Of a stretch of 41,937 nucleotides of DNA, positions 1 to 8,109 are shown in pieces. The translations under genes were made by a program, and so were the position numbers. Position 1 is the first letter of the stretch; each line of letters begins with the position of its first letter. This DNA comes from a bacterium. GTDB lineage: Bacteria; Patescibacteriota; Minisyncoccia; Phycocordibacterales; UBA2100. Where the stretch lies: NCBI GenBank assembly GCA_030674455.1, contig JAUSGQ010000027.1, positions 82,786-124,722 on the forward strand, read 5' to 3'. The notes below the pieces were generated by a model that worked only from the letters and a program-made list of their open reading frames with translations, was not told where the DNA came from and searched no databases.

Positions 1-388
1 ATTGGTGTGCGCTCGTAATGTTTCCGCCGACTACATCTATTGAATATGCCCTGCACTCTCGCGTGATTCCGCGATAAACCCTCTCGACATAATTATCCGC
101 AATATTTTTCGGAAGAAACAAGGATACGAGGCAATGCTTCGGCGTGCCTCCCATAGCGGCGATGTCGCTAATGGAGACTGCGACCGCTTTTTGGCCGATG
201 CGCTCCGGCGGGGTTTCGGGAAGAAAATGAACACCTGCCACTTGAGCATCGACTGTCGCGAGAATATATCGGGAGCTACTGCTCTTGATAACGGCGCAAT
301 CGTCGCCCACGCCGACTACGACATCCTTGTTCTTTATGGAAAAAGAAGATGTCAATTTCCGAATCAATTCAAATTCTCCGGAGCGCAT
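1..388 (-). CDS. thiL: Thiamine-monophosphate kinase ThiL, N-terminal part (runs off the left edge)
   Basis: This gene is missing from the ORF track because it leaves the window. Translating the minus strand from the ATG at 386-388 gives an open frame to base 1 (about 129 residues). It phosphorylates thiamine monophosphate to the cofactor TPP in the cytoplasm. Visible family landmarks are VGVGDDCAVI near residue 30 (metal/ATP-binding acidic pair), a TVDAQVAGVHF segment matching the usual TTDxLVEGVHF, and SISDIAAMGGTPK followed by VVGGNIT. The start lies 2 nt after the thiM stop, so it is the last visible gene of the riboswitch-controlled thiamin operon. The usual GGDT is replaced by GGNI, which is a mild oddity. 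The C-terminal half is not in the window. Confidence 0.9.
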   Translation of the reverse strand, partial: MRSGEFELIRKLTSSFSIKNKDVVVGVGDDCAVIKSSSSRYILATVDAQVAGVHFLPETPPERIGQKAVAVSISDIAAMGGTPKHCLVSLFLPKNIADNYVERVYRGITRECRAYSIDVVGGNITSAHQ

Positions 389-390
389 AC

Positions 391-1194
391 CTACTTGACT
401 CTTGTAACTCGCGCGCCTGTAAGAACGGTTTCAGGCTTTAAATTGGCAACGGCATCGAGGAGCGCGACCCTAAAGCTTGCCGGCCCTGCAGCGGTTCTTG
501 CCGCGATCTCACCCGCAAGTCCGAAACACGCAAGAGCCGCGGCGCTCGCTAAGCAAAAATCTTTTTCGACGCCAGCAAAAGCCCCGACCATCGTTGTAGA
601 CATGCATCCGGTGCCGGTAATTTCCGCCATCCGCTCATGTCCGTTGTCTACATAATAGAGCGAATCTGCGCCCGCAATAATGTCGCGTTTGCCCGTGATT
701 GCGACGACAGCGCCGTATTTTTTTGCGAACTCGGCAGCGACCGATTCAATATTTGCGACATCGCCGATGCTTTCAACGCCTTTTACTTTTCCACCCGCTC
801 CCGCGAGCGCACCAATCTCCCCCTGATTTCCGCGTAGAACGGCGATTCGCAAATTCTGCAAAAAATCCAAATTTGTTGTTGTTCGATACGAAGTGGCGCC
901 CGCGCCCACGGGGTCTAGCACCACGGGTATGCCGAGTGCGTTCGCTTTTTTTCCTGCAATGTTCATTGATTGCACCCACTGCACATCAAGCGTTCCCGGG
1001 TTCAATATTAAACAATTGGCAATCGTCACCATTTCTTCCACTTCTTCTTTTGCATGAGCCATGACCGGGAGTGCGCCGATGTGTAGCGAGAGATTCGCCG
1101 TGTCATTCATAACTACGAAATTTGTTATGTGATGAAGCAGGGGTTTTGTTGCCCGCACTCGTTCCAGAAGTTCTGCTACTTTTTTATTTTCCAT
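391..1194 (-). CDS. thiM: Hydroxyethylthiazole kinase ThiM
   Basis: ThiM phosphorylates 4-methyl-5-(2-hydroxyethyl)thiazole to the thiazole phosphate used by ThiE, a salvage step. At 267 residues it has the usual length. Recognisable parts are the N-terminal HHITNFVVMND segment, the NPGT loop near residue 67, VLDPVGAGAT around residue 94, VVAITGKRDII, and the GTGCMST anion-hole/catalytic region near residue 194 that contains the family Cys. It follows thiE by 4 nt and precedes thiL by 2 nt, so the three are co-transcribed. No start ambiguity is seen: the ATG begins MENKKVAELLERVR, the typical ThiM N-terminal helix. Confidence 0.95.
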   Translation of the reverse strand: MENKKVAELLERVRATKPLLHHITNFVVMNDTANLSLHIGALPVMAHAKEEVEEMVTIANCLILNPGTLDVQWVQSMNIAGKKANALGIPVVLDPVGAGATSYRTTTNLDFLQNLRIAVLRGNQGEIGALAGAGGKVKGVESIGDVANIESVAAEFAKKYGAVVAITGKRDIIAGADSLYYVDNGHERMAEITGTGCMSTTMVGAFAGVEKDFCLASAAALACFGLAGEIAARTAAGPASFRVALLDAVANLKPETVLTGARVTRVK

Positions 1195-1198
1195 AAAA

Positions 1199-1861
1199 TT
1201 ATTTGTTTAATGAAGTATCTACAATAGACCTCAACTCATTTGCCGCTTTTTCCGGCTCTCGCGCGAGAACGATAGCAGAAATAACGGCTATGCCCCGCGC
1301 TCCCGCCGCAATTGCCTCCGCAGCGTTTTTTGCGGAAATTCCCCCGATTCCCACGACGGGAATGCTCACCGCGCGCGCAATGCGCCGAATCGCCTCCGAT
1401 CCTATCGGCTTTCCAGCATCATCTTTGCTCCGTGTTCCAAAAATATCACCGACGCCAAGATAATCCGCTCCATCGTTTTGCGCACGTAGAGCTTCGGCAG
1501 GCGTTTTAGCCGAGACACCGAGGATTTTTTTTGGGCCGAGCAACTCTCGCGCCAGCTTTGCAGGCATGTCGCTTTGTCCAACGTGCGCTCCATCGGCGTC
1601 TATCGCGAGCGCGATGTCTACTCTGTCGTTGATTATCAGCGGCACCTTGGCTCTGCGCGTTATTTTCTGAATCTTTTTCGCAACAGAAATAAAATCTTTT
1701 GCGCCGGATTCTTTTTCCCGCAGCTGCACCAGCGTTACCCCGCCTTGAAGCGCTCGTTCGACGATATCTTCTAGCGGACGTGCAGACCTGCCGACATTTC
1801 TGTCAGCGACAAGATAGAGACTGTAATCCACGCGCTTGCGACTTTTCTTACCAACCCTCAT
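1199..1861 (-). CDS. thiE: Thiamine-phosphate synthase ThiE
   Basis: ThiE couples HMP-pyrophosphate with thiazole phosphate to make thiamine monophosphate. The 220-residue TIM-barrel shows the family signatures: YLVADRN near the N-terminus, VTLVQLREKE (substrate-binding), PLIINDRVDIALAIDADGAHVGQSD, LGVSAKT, DYLGVGDIFGT and VVGIGGI for phosphate binding. Its start overlaps the end of the transporter gene by 4 nt (1858-1861), which suggests translational coupling. The first dozen residues are basic and may be a short extension. The operon contains no visible thiD; it could lie beyond the left edge after thiL, or elsewhere. Confidence 0.95.
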   Translation of the reverse strand: MRVGKKSRKRVDYSLYLVADRNVGRSARPLEDIVERALQGGVTLVQLREKESGAKDFISVAKKIQKITRRAKVPLIINDRVDIALAIDADGAHVGQSDMPAKLARELLGPKKILGVSAKTPAEALRAQNDGADYLGVGDIFGTRSKDDAGKPIGSEAIRRIARAVSIPVVGIGGISAKNAAEAIAAGARGIAVISAIVLAREPEKAANELRSIVDTSLNK

Positions 1862-3177
1862 ACATTCACAGCGCTGGTGCGCCCACGAACAGCCTTGATG
1901 CTGAATCGGTAAATGCTATAGACAAGAAATACGCTGATGAACGTCGGCATCGACGCCCCGAATGTCGCGGTGTGTGCGATATATTGGTATATCCCGATGC
2001 CGATAAACCAAATCGCGATCGCGCCCGCGTGTATTCCTTTTTGGAACCAAAATGTCCCGCCGGAGCTGTACAAATCGTCCGTATTAAAAGTCCCTCTCCT
2101 GAAAACAAAATAATCCGCGATGAGAATGGCAAAGAGGGGGATGAATACCGAACCGATGAGATAGAGGAAGCTTTGGTATTGCGTAATATCGATAACAGCG
2201 GCCACGAGAAAGGCGGCAATGCCGAATCCGATTACCGTTTTTTTATAATCAAGGCGGGGGAAAATATTTTGCGTGGAAATCACGGAAGAGTAGAGATTCG
2301 ACCACGCCTCTTTTGTTTCATCGACGAGAAGTATAAGGAGCGCGAGCCAGCCGGTAAGGAGCAAGACGGCGGTAACGAATCCCTGCGTTTCCTGCGTGAT
2401 GCCTGTCGCCAAGAGCAGGAGCGCGCCGACCGCATACATCCACGTATTCGCCAAAAAGTAGCCGATGAATGTTCCGTAAAATGCGGAGCTCGTTTTATTT
2501 GCAAAGCGATTGAAATCGGCGATAAGCGGAAGCCACGAAATCGGCATTGCGATCACGAGGTCGACCGCAGCCCAAAACGAGAGACTGCCGTCGCCTGCCT
2601 TTAGCATAAGAGAAAGTATATTGTCGGTTGAAAGTACCTGATATGTGATGTAGCCCGTGGTTGCAAAAACTATCCAAACCGCGATTTTTCGGAGCCAGTG
2701 CCGTATTATCGCAAGTCCCATGAGTCCCATAAATATGACGATGAGAGCGCACACCGCCGTCGTTAAGACATAGTTGTCGAACGCAAAGAACGTTTTCAGA
2801 ATTGCGTTCGCGGTGTATCCCATGATGACAAGCTCGAACACCGTCCAGCCGAAAAGCTGTACGACATTGAGCACCGACGGCAGATACGAGCCGCGTATGC
2901 CGAGGACCGAACGCAGAAGCACCATCGTCGGCACTTTAAGCTCGCTACCGACTGCGCCTACGGTTGAGAGAAGAAGGCATCCGACTGCCGAGCCGATAAT
3001 GATAGCCGCTCCGGCTTGCAGAAAGCTGAGTCCCGGAACGAGAAAACTTCCCGCAAGCAAAACGAGAAGGCCTATGCCCAAATTTCCCCAAAGTACAAAA
3101 AAGTCGAAAAAGCCGAGCGTTCGGTGTTCAGTTGGAACCGGTTCTACGCCCCACGAGCGAGGCTGTGCATTATTCAT
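1858..3177 (-). CDS. cytX: NCS1-family permease, CytX-like hydroxymethylpyrimidine transporter
   Basis: This 439-residue membrane protein has about 12 hydrophobic segments. It belongs to the nucleobase:cation symporter-1 family (cytosine/purine/thiamin permeases). The N-terminus PRSWGVEPVPTEHRTLGFFDFFVLWGN and the IAMPISWLPLIADFNRFA segment are typical of the CytX branch. CytX genes are commonly found under TPP riboswitches and are thought to import the HMP moiety of thiamin. It is the first gene of the operon, directly downstream of a TPP riboswitch, with thiE overlapping its stop. The position fits a pyrimidine-salvage transporter; the exact substrate is inferred. The ATG at 3175-3177 is preceded by GGAGGG, the 3' end of the aptamer. 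Confidence 0.85.
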   Translation of the reverse strand: MNNAQPRSWGVEPVPTEHRTLGFFDFFVLWGNLGIGLLVLLAGSFLVPGLSFLQAGAAIIIGSAVGCLLLSTVGAVGSELKVPTMVLLRSVLGIRGSYLPSVLNVVQLFGWTVFELVIMGYTANAILKTFFAFDNYVLTTAVCALIVIFMGLMGLAIIRHWLRKIAVWIVFATTGYITYQVLSTDNILSLMLKAGDGSLSFWAAVDLVIAMPISWLPLIADFNRFANKTSSAFYGTFIGYFLANTWMYAVGALLLLATGITQETQGFVTAVLLLTGWLALLILLVDETKEAWSNLYSSVISTQNIFPRLDYKKTVIGFGIAAFLVAAVIDITQYQSFLYLIGSVFIPLFAILIADYFVFRRGTFNTDDLYSSGGTFWFQKGIHAGAIAIWFIGIGIYQYIAHTATFGASMPTFISVFLVYSIYRFSIKAVRGRTSAVNV

Positions 3178-3184
3178 ATATAAA

Positions 3185-3277
3185 TCCCTCCGCGGGTATT
3201 ATCCCGACAGGTTCAATGGGTCTCCCGATACGCATAGCAACCAGTCGGGACTCTCAGCCGGCAACTTCCAGCTCCCC
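3185..3277 (-). promoter_or_regulatory. TPP riboswitch (THI element)
   Basis: Read on the minus strand, the segment shows the THI-box blocks in order: GGGGAGC, GGCTGAGAG (pyrimidine-sensor arm), ACCCATTGAACCTG, GGATAATACCCGCGGAGGGA. These match the conserved CUGAGA and ACCUGA..GGAUAAUgCCAGCG.aGGGA blocks of the TPP aptamer. The final GGAGGG lies 8 nt before the cytX ATG and looks like the Shine-Dalgarno sequence, so control is probably at translation initiation. No expression platform with a U-run terminator is visible between aptamer and start codon. Confidence 0.95.
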
Positions 3278-3322
3278 GCACGCATAATAACATCTGCGCC
3301 CGCGTTCGCACAGTGCTTGAAT

Positions 3323-5245
3323 TCATTCAAGTGTACTCGGCACCAACTTCGCAAGTATCTGTTTTAAGGAATATGTCGCCGCGCTGATTACACTGTCGGC
3401 GCCGCCGTAATAAATGATAAGCGTGTCTCCGTGCGCAACCATGCCGCAAGAAAAAACCACGCGCGGAATTTGACCCTCCAACTCGTCTTTTTTTGCGGGC
3501 TCAAGAATAGGTTCAACCGTGCGCGCAATAACTCGGGTCGGATCATTTTTGTCTAACAGCGCCGAGCCGAGCCGATACGTCTTTCTGCCGCTGGATACGC
3601 CATGGTAGATAAAGAGCCATCCTTTATCAGTGAGTATCGGGACTCCGGAAGCGCCAACTTTCAAGTCGTCCCACATACCGCGCCGCGGACCAAAAATCTC
3701 AATACAACGGTCTACGCGGCTTTTTGAAAAGTCCAACGATTTCCTGACGTCTACGCAGATCTGTCCGCCGATACGATGAAAAATATAATAGTTCCCGTCA
3801 ATGACCGTCGGCAAAATGAACATATCTTTATCGTCGATGGTATCCGGCGTTACGAGCTCGGGCATCGAAAAGCGCTCGAACCGTTTCGCGACAAAATCCT
3901 CGACGCGTATCGATGAAAGCGCTGCTCGCGGAGCGTGAACTCCATCATACGATGTGTACCCAATATACAGGATGTCGCCGATGATCGTGATGCGCGGGTC
4001 TTCGCAACCGGAGTTTCCATTACGACTGCCGAGCTTCTGTTCAAATGATGCGCGCGGCACATATACCGGCTCGCTCAAGCGTTCTTCAACTTTGAGACCG
4101 TCTTTCGACATGCGAGCATATCCTAAGACAGAAGTATTATCTCCACCCATGGCTCGATACAGAAGGTATGGAGTGCCGTCGATGTCGACCGCGCCAGCAT
4201 TGAAAGTCGCCTTTTCCTCCCACGAATGTTTTGGGTCCGGCACTATGAGTGGATTGTTGGGCGCCCGCGTCGCGAATCCATCGCGGCGCTCGGGTATCAT
4301 TGCGTCAAGCAAATCAGGGATGTACAGCGACGCAGATGCGCATACCGAATCTGCCGCTCCATAGTAAATTTCCAAGCGGCCGTTTTCATGGAGAAGCGCG
4401 CCGCTAGGGAAGACGATATCTTTAATCAAACCATAACGTTCATATAGTTCTTCAGGCACGAGTATTGGCCCACTCGTTCGGCCGACAATTTTGCGCGGAT
4501 CGTTGAGGTCGAGCAATAAGGCTTCTATGCCAAAGATTCTTTCGCCTCCTCCAAAATAGTTCTGAATATACGAGTAGAGGTGAAGCCATCCGTGTTCTGT
4601 CTTTATCGGCGGCGCGCCCACTTCTGCATGGTCGCGATTGCTGCGCAGCGGATTCAGCACGTTCTGAGGAAGTTCTGCATGCCAGCGTTTCCAAAATGCT
4701 TCGTCCCATAAATCCTCGAGCTTGTCGCACTGCACGACGGCGATGCAGGATGGCGGTTCATCGGTATGAGCCGTGATTATGGCTGTCACTTTTCCGTTCA
4801 CGCGTTCCGGAAAGAGCGCCATCGCTTTTGCATTGAACGGCGTGACAAGATGTTTTTCATGAACGGTTTTTAGATCACGCGAAAGCGCCGCTCCAACTTT
4901 GATGTTGCCGGCGTTAAACGGATACCCGCCAAGCGCGGTGTAGAAAATTACGTACCTATCCTCAAAAAACGTGACACGAGGATCCTCGCAGCCCGCTTTG
5001 TCCCATGGCGCGTCCGGCACAATAAAACGACCGCGCTTCTCAAATTCACCGTTGTTCTCGGAAACGGCTATATTGACAGTGGAGAGGCCGGAGGGCGCCG
5101 AAAGGGGATCGGGATTTCCCACCGCGCGGTACAGAAGATACGTGCTATTGCCGCGTTTCAGCGGACAGCCGTTAAACGCGCCTTGCGCTTCCTCACCATT
5201 AGGAATGAGGATGGGATTTTTAGGATTTCGTTTGACAATGTACAT
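3323..5245 (-). CDS. Tandem GH130-like glycoside phosphorylase/hydrolase (two propeller domains)
   Basis: The 640-residue protein contains two copies of a GH130-type five-bladed beta-propeller (about residues 1-315 and 320-640). Each copy starts with an NPILIP/NPLIVP strand, has the family motif GCEDPR (residues 86-90 and 414-418; the Asp is the proton donor in GH130 enzymes) and ends with YYGAADS or YYGGADS. GH130 enzymes phosphorolyse or hydrolyse beta-mannosides (known for the family). No signal peptide is seen, so it is predicted cytoplasmic. The neighbouring membrane-tethered GH130 protein and the cupin isomerase form one minus-strand operon with it. A single-domain enzyme is about 300-390 residues, so this is a fusion of two. 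Which domain is active cannot be told from sequence alone. The stop codon sits in the loop of a small CTTGAATGAATTCAAG hairpin. Confidence 0.85.
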   Translation of the reverse strand: MYIVKRNPKNPILIPNGEEAQGAFNGCPLKRGNSTYLLYRAVGNPDPLSAPSGLSTVNIAVSENNGEFEKRGRFIVPDAPWDKAGCEDPRVTFFEDRYVIFYTALGGYPFNAGNIKVGAALSRDLKTVHEKHLVTPFNAKAMALFPERVNGKVTAIITAHTDEPPSCIAVVQCDKLEDLWDEAFWKRWHAELPQNVLNPLRSNRDHAEVGAPPIKTEHGWLHLYSYIQNYFGGGERIFGIEALLLDLNDPRKIVGRTSGPILVPEELYERYGLIKDIVFPSGALLHENGRLEIYYGAADSVCASASLYIPDLLDAMIPERRDGFATRAPNNPLIVPDPKHSWEEKATFNAGAVDIDGTPYLLYRAMGGDNTSVLGYARMSKDGLKVEERLSEPVYVPRASFEQKLGSRNGNSGCEDPRITIIGDILYIGYTSYDGVHAPRAALSSIRVEDFVAKRFERFSMPELVTPDTIDDKDMFILPTVIDGNYYIFHRIGGQICVDVRKSLDFSKSRVDRCIEIFGPRRGMWDDLKVGASGVPILTDKGWLFIYHGVSSGRKTYRLGSALLDKNDPTRVIARTVEPILEPAKKDELEGQIPRVVFSCGMVAHGDTLIIYYGGADSVISAATYSLKQILAKLVPSTLE

Positions 5246-5270
5246 GCAGCAGATAGTACGATAAATAAAA

Positions 5271-6413
5271 TTATGTTGTGCGCACCAATCGCGCTTGCTT
5301 ATCCTCTATGAGCGCGTTCAGAAATATGTCCAACTGCGACGTCGCAACATTTACCCTCTTGTCCCCTCCTCCGTAATAAACAATAAGCGTGCCGTCTTTG
5401 ATTACTGCACCAGAAGCGTACACGACACCCGGCTTCCCATCGTTCTCGTACCATTCTTTCGGCTCAAGAATCGGAGTGTTTGAACGGTAAAGAATTTTCG
5501 TCGGCTCGTTTATGTCGAGAATCATCGCGCCGACTTTATATCCGTGTCCCTCTTTTGGGCTCATGCCGTGGTAGAGCAGCAACCATCCGTACTTCGTTCT
5601 CATCGGGGGCGCCGCGGCACCTCGCACGAATTCATCCCAATATCCGGCGCGACCTCCTCGGTTATTGTTGCTTTTTATGGGTCGCTCTTCCCATTCCCTC
5701 GGAGAATCCGCGTAATCTATCATGAGCTTTGGCGTAAGCGCGTGGAGCAACGCAAACTTGCCGCGGATTTTTTCCGGAAAAAGCACCCAGTTCTTATGCG
5801 TTTCGTTCGGCGGAGATATATATAAATGCGGCGTCCAGCGCCACGTCCTTTTCTCGCAATCGGGCATATCAATTGATGTTAATGCCATTCGAATAGAGTC
5901 CCAGCTTTCAAAAACAGAGAACGTCATATAAAGGCGGCCATCCAATAACACAGCGCGGGGGTCTTCACTGCCGCCCCATCCTCCTCCGGAAGCGTACGCG
6001 TCTGTATCGTAACGGCCGATCCTCGAAAACGGATTCTGGAATTTCGCCGGAGTCTGGGTCTTTACTATAAAAGCCGGATTCTGAAAACGCCTGAAGTGGA
6101 CTCCGTCGTCGCTAACGGCGTAGCCGATGCGCGAAACGCCTTCCGACCCGATTGCGCGATAGAGAAGATGAACTTTCTCTCCGTCATAGCATGCCGCGGG
6201 GTTAAATACAGCGGCATCCTCCCACGAATGCTCCGGGTTGGGGTCAAGAATAGGATTCTCCGCAGAGCGCGTAAGAATTGCGCCCGCCTTTCGCGAAGGG
6301 AGTTGTCGCTTTTTGCTCAAGTGCCTGCTCCAATCAAACAGTACGTATACGATAAGGGCACCGGATAAAAGGGCGATGGCCTTAAGCGCGAATATATAGG
6401 GTACAGTGTTCAT
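5271..6413 (-). CDS. Membrane-anchored GH130-like glycosidase/phosphorylase
   Basis: The 380-residue protein has one N-terminal membrane segment (about residues 5-26) followed by basic residues (SRHLSKKR). The GH130 propeller then probably lies on the cytoplasmic side, by the positive-inside rule, though an outside orientation is not excluded. Family marks are NPILDPNPEHSWED, LLYRAIG, SEDPR at 149-153 (Asp proton donor), WVLFPEK, LLLYHG and YYGGGDK near the C-terminus. It starts 4 nt after the cupin stop and ends 25 nt before the tandem GH130 gene, so three propeller domains are encoded in a row. The role is probably processing of a mannose-containing oligosaccharide. The substrate is not known. 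Confidence 0.82.
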   Translation of the reverse strand: MNTVPYIFALKAIALLSGALIVYVLFDWSRHLSKKRQLPSRKAGAILTRSAENPILDPNPEHSWEDAAVFNPAACYDGEKVHLLYRAIGSEGVSRIGYAVSDDGVHFRRFQNPAFIVKTQTPAKFQNPFSRIGRYDTDAYASGGGWGGSEDPRAVLLDGRLYMTFSVFESWDSIRMALTSIDMPDCEKRTWRWTPHLYISPPNETHKNWVLFPEKIRGKFALLHALTPKLMIDYADSPREWEERPIKSNNNRGGRAGYWDEFVRGAAAPPMRTKYGWLLLYHGMSPKEGHGYKVGAMILDINEPTKILYRSNTPILEPKEWYENDGKPGVVYASGAVIKDGTLIVYYGGGDKRVNVATSQLDIFLNALIEDKQARLVRTT

Positions 6414-6417
6414 TCAT

Positions 6418-6777
6418 TCATCTTCTGCCAAAATCGTCTTCGAGACGCGTCTCGTCATGCTCATCAAATGTGCCCATGGAAATCTCAAGAATGCGCATTC
6501 CTTCCTCGCTGGCTTTGGCGCGATGCGCCATGCCGCGGGGCGCATAAAATTCATCTCCCTTTTTCGCCGGATTGCGTTCGTTATCAAGAGTAACTATTCC
6601 TGCGCCGTCCAGAACTCTCCAGAATTCGTCGCGATTAGAATGCTTTTGCAGGCTGAATTCTCTATCCGGCAACAATTCCAAGATTTTTACCGTCGCCTTC
6701 TCGTTCAAAATAAACTGTTCGAACGAACCCCAAGGTCTTTTTTCGATGTAATAACTCGGAAGGATCTTTGTATCCAT
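6418..6777 (-). CDS. Cupin, mannose-6-phosphate isomerase type II-like
   Basis: A 119-residue single cupin domain similar to the C-terminal domain of bifunctional mannose-1-P guanylyltransferase/phosphomannose isomerases. It shows the opening RPWGSFEQFI, the LLPDREFSLQKHSNRDEFWRVLDG metal-binding block (H, E and flanking residues), GIVTLDNE, and PRGMAHRAKA for the second cupin motif. It is first in a minus-strand operon with two GH130 genes. The combination suggests interconversion of mannose phosphates linked to mannoside breakdown or synthesis, which is inference. The gene is divergent from the Nudix gene at 6882, leaving a 104 bp shared promoter region in which I see no clear -35/-10 pair. 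Confidence 0.8.
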   Translation of the reverse strand: MDTKILPSYYIEKRPWGSFEQFILNEKATVKILELLPDREFSLQKHSNRDEFWRVLDGAGIVTLDNERNPAKKGDEFYAPRGMAHRAKASEEGMRILEISMGTFDEHDETRLEDDFGRR

Positions 6778-6881
6778 ACCGTACAGTATATATTGGAATT
6801 AAGGACGCGTATGGAATAGTAGTGGATAAAGATTCCTCGGGACTTGCAGGTAATCGAAGCTCAAACTGATATAATCGTAGC

Positions 6882-7469
6882 GTGGACATAGAACGGCCAA
6901 AGTCAATTCAGCCGATACCCGCGCACGCAAAGCGGGTCTTTAAAGGGCAGATTTTTGATGTGTATCAATGGGAGCAAGAAATGTTCGACGGCACCATCGA
7001 AACATTTGAAAAGCTGAAACGCCCCGACACCGTCGTCGTATTTCCCGTGCTTCCGGATGGCAAGATTATTTTGACGGAGCAGGAACAGCCGGGCAAGGAG
7101 TCTTTCATTGGTGCCACAGGCGGAAGAGTCGATGAAGGAGAGGGAATACTTGACGCCGCAAAACGGGAGCTTCTTGAAGAAAGCGGATATGAAGCGGAGA
7201 AATATATTTTATGGAAAGCGGAACAACTCGTCGGAAAAATCGATTGGGCAATCTATGTCTTTGTAGCGAAAGGTTTGAAGCAGGTCGCGGAGCTTAATCT
7301 CGACCCCGGTGAAAAAGTAACTCTCAAACCGGTAACATTCGATGAATTTATAGAAATGGGCACGAACGAACGGTTTAGTGAGAAATCAATTGCGCATAAA
7401 CTGCATGAAGCAAAATTATCTCCGGAAAAGAAAGAAGAACTACGAGATTTATTGAGTCCGGAGATTTAG
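6882..7469 (+). CDS. Nudix hydrolase, ADP-ribose pyrophosphatase-like
   Basis: A 195-residue protein with a complete Nudix box at about residues 81-103 (GRVDEGEGILDAAKRELLEE, then SGYE), so the Mg2+-binding Glu residues are present. The layout, with an N-terminal beta domain including FDVYQWEQEMFDG before the Nudix fold, resembles ADP-ribose/nucleoside diphosphate sugar pyrophosphatases. The exact substrate cannot be assigned. The start codon is GTG at 6882. The gene converges on the PaaX-like gene, and the 44 bp palindrome lies between the two stops. Confidence 0.85.
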   Translation: MDIERPKSIQPIPAHAKRVFKGQIFDVYQWEQEMFDGTIETFEKLKRPDTVVVFPVLPDGKIILTEQEQPGKESFIGATGGRVDEGEGILDAAKRELLEESGYEAEKYILWKAEQLVGKIDWAIYVFVAKGLKQVAELNLDPGEKVTLKPVTFDEFIEMGTNERFSEKSIAHKLHEAKLSPEKKEELRDLLSPEI

Positions 7470-7483
7470 AACTAGAGGTTTCA

Positions 7484-7527
7484 AGTATTGCTTTAGCAAA
7501 TGCGGCCGCATTTGCTAAAGCAATACT
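7484..7527. repeat. 44 bp perfect palindrome abutting the PaaX-like gene stop
   Basis: A perfect inverted repeat of 22 bp arms centred on GCGGCCGC. It begins 15 nt after the Nudix stop and ends 1 nt before the stop codon of the minus-strand PaaX-like gene. It shares an identical 18-mer (TAGCAAATGCGGCCGCAT) with the imperfect palindrome in the promoter of the same gene. No T-run follows on either strand, so it is not a standard intrinsic terminator. A cruciform, an operator-like site or a transposon-like end are possible. Confidence 0.9.
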
Positions 7528-7528
7528 C

Positions 7529-8101
7529 TTATTCGCGCAACTTAAACAGTTTTTTCAATCGATCTTCATCCTCGATTCGCTCCAAAACTCCGTACAATAT
7601 GTATTGCGAAAGCCGGGATTCCTCTTTGAGTAAACGCACGAGTTCTTCACATTCGTGCGGGAATACCCACACGCTCTGTTGAAGTTGGACAAAACCGGCC
7701 GCCTTAAGAATACCTCTGACTCTATTTCGCAGTGGCGCGTATTTCTCCGGAATATCAAAAATCGCAATTCGCCACTTTCTATCCCATGCACTCGTCTTTA
7801 GTAACTTGAGCGTAGCGAGGGCTATACCGCCGAGGGCGTTATTGCCATAATGCGTGATTGAGAGCCGTTCCCCGCGTTCCTGCACAAAGTTACTCTCTAT
7901 TAATCGCTCTATGGCGATCTTACGCCGATGACGATAACTCGCACGCTCGCGCGCAAGTTTGTAAAAGTGCCTAGTTGATCGGCCCGAGAGAAGGAAACTG
8001 TACAAGAGATCGCCAAACGTCAGTTCGTCCAATATATCCCTTTCTATCGAGCCGAGTCCTCTGGTGCGTTTATGAGGTCGTTTTGCACTGTACTGCGCCA
8101 T
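7529..8101 (-). CDS. PaaX-like protein: winged-helix plus Cas2-fold domain
   Basis: I chose the ATG at 8099-8101 (190 residues), not the longer track ORF. The conserved protein starts MAQYSAKRPHKRT, and its length then matches the second copy at 15683 (189 residues). The N-terminal half looks like a helix-turn-helix region (GDLLYSFLLSGRS..). The C-terminal half carries WDRKWRIAIFDIPE, then LRNRVRGILKAAGF and LQQSVWVFP, the pattern of the PaaX central Cas2-like domain, with the beta1 Asp in FDIPE. The third domain of PaaX is absent. Palindromes lie 8 bp upstream of the start and directly after the stop. It is probably a DNA-binding autoregulator. Nuclease activity is not shown by the sequence. 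Confidence 0.8.
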   Translation of the reverse strand: MAQYSAKRPHKRTRGLGSIERDILDELTFGDLLYSFLLSGRSTRHFYKLARERASYRHRRKIAIERLIESNFVQERGERLSITHYGNNALGGIALATLKLLKTSAWDRKWRIAIFDIPEKYAPLRNRVRGILKAAGFVQLQQSVWVFPHECEELVRLLKEESRLSQYILYGVLERIEDEDRLKKLFKLRE

Positions 8102-8109
8102 ATTGATGG

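Noticed and set aside
1699-2604. 301-residue plus-strand ORF
   Set aside because: It lies antisense to thiE and the permease, is rich in Arg, Asp and Glu as mirror frames of hydrophobic genes are, and has no recognisable domain.
7484-7527. Palindrome as a plain intrinsic terminator
   Set aside because: There is no U-run on either strand, and a related palindrome is present in the promoter of the same gene.
7529-8101. Reading the Cas2-fold gene as a CRISPR cas2
   Set aside because: It has an N-terminal winged-helix region and the PaaX-type layout, with no cas1, no effector genes and no spacer array nearby.
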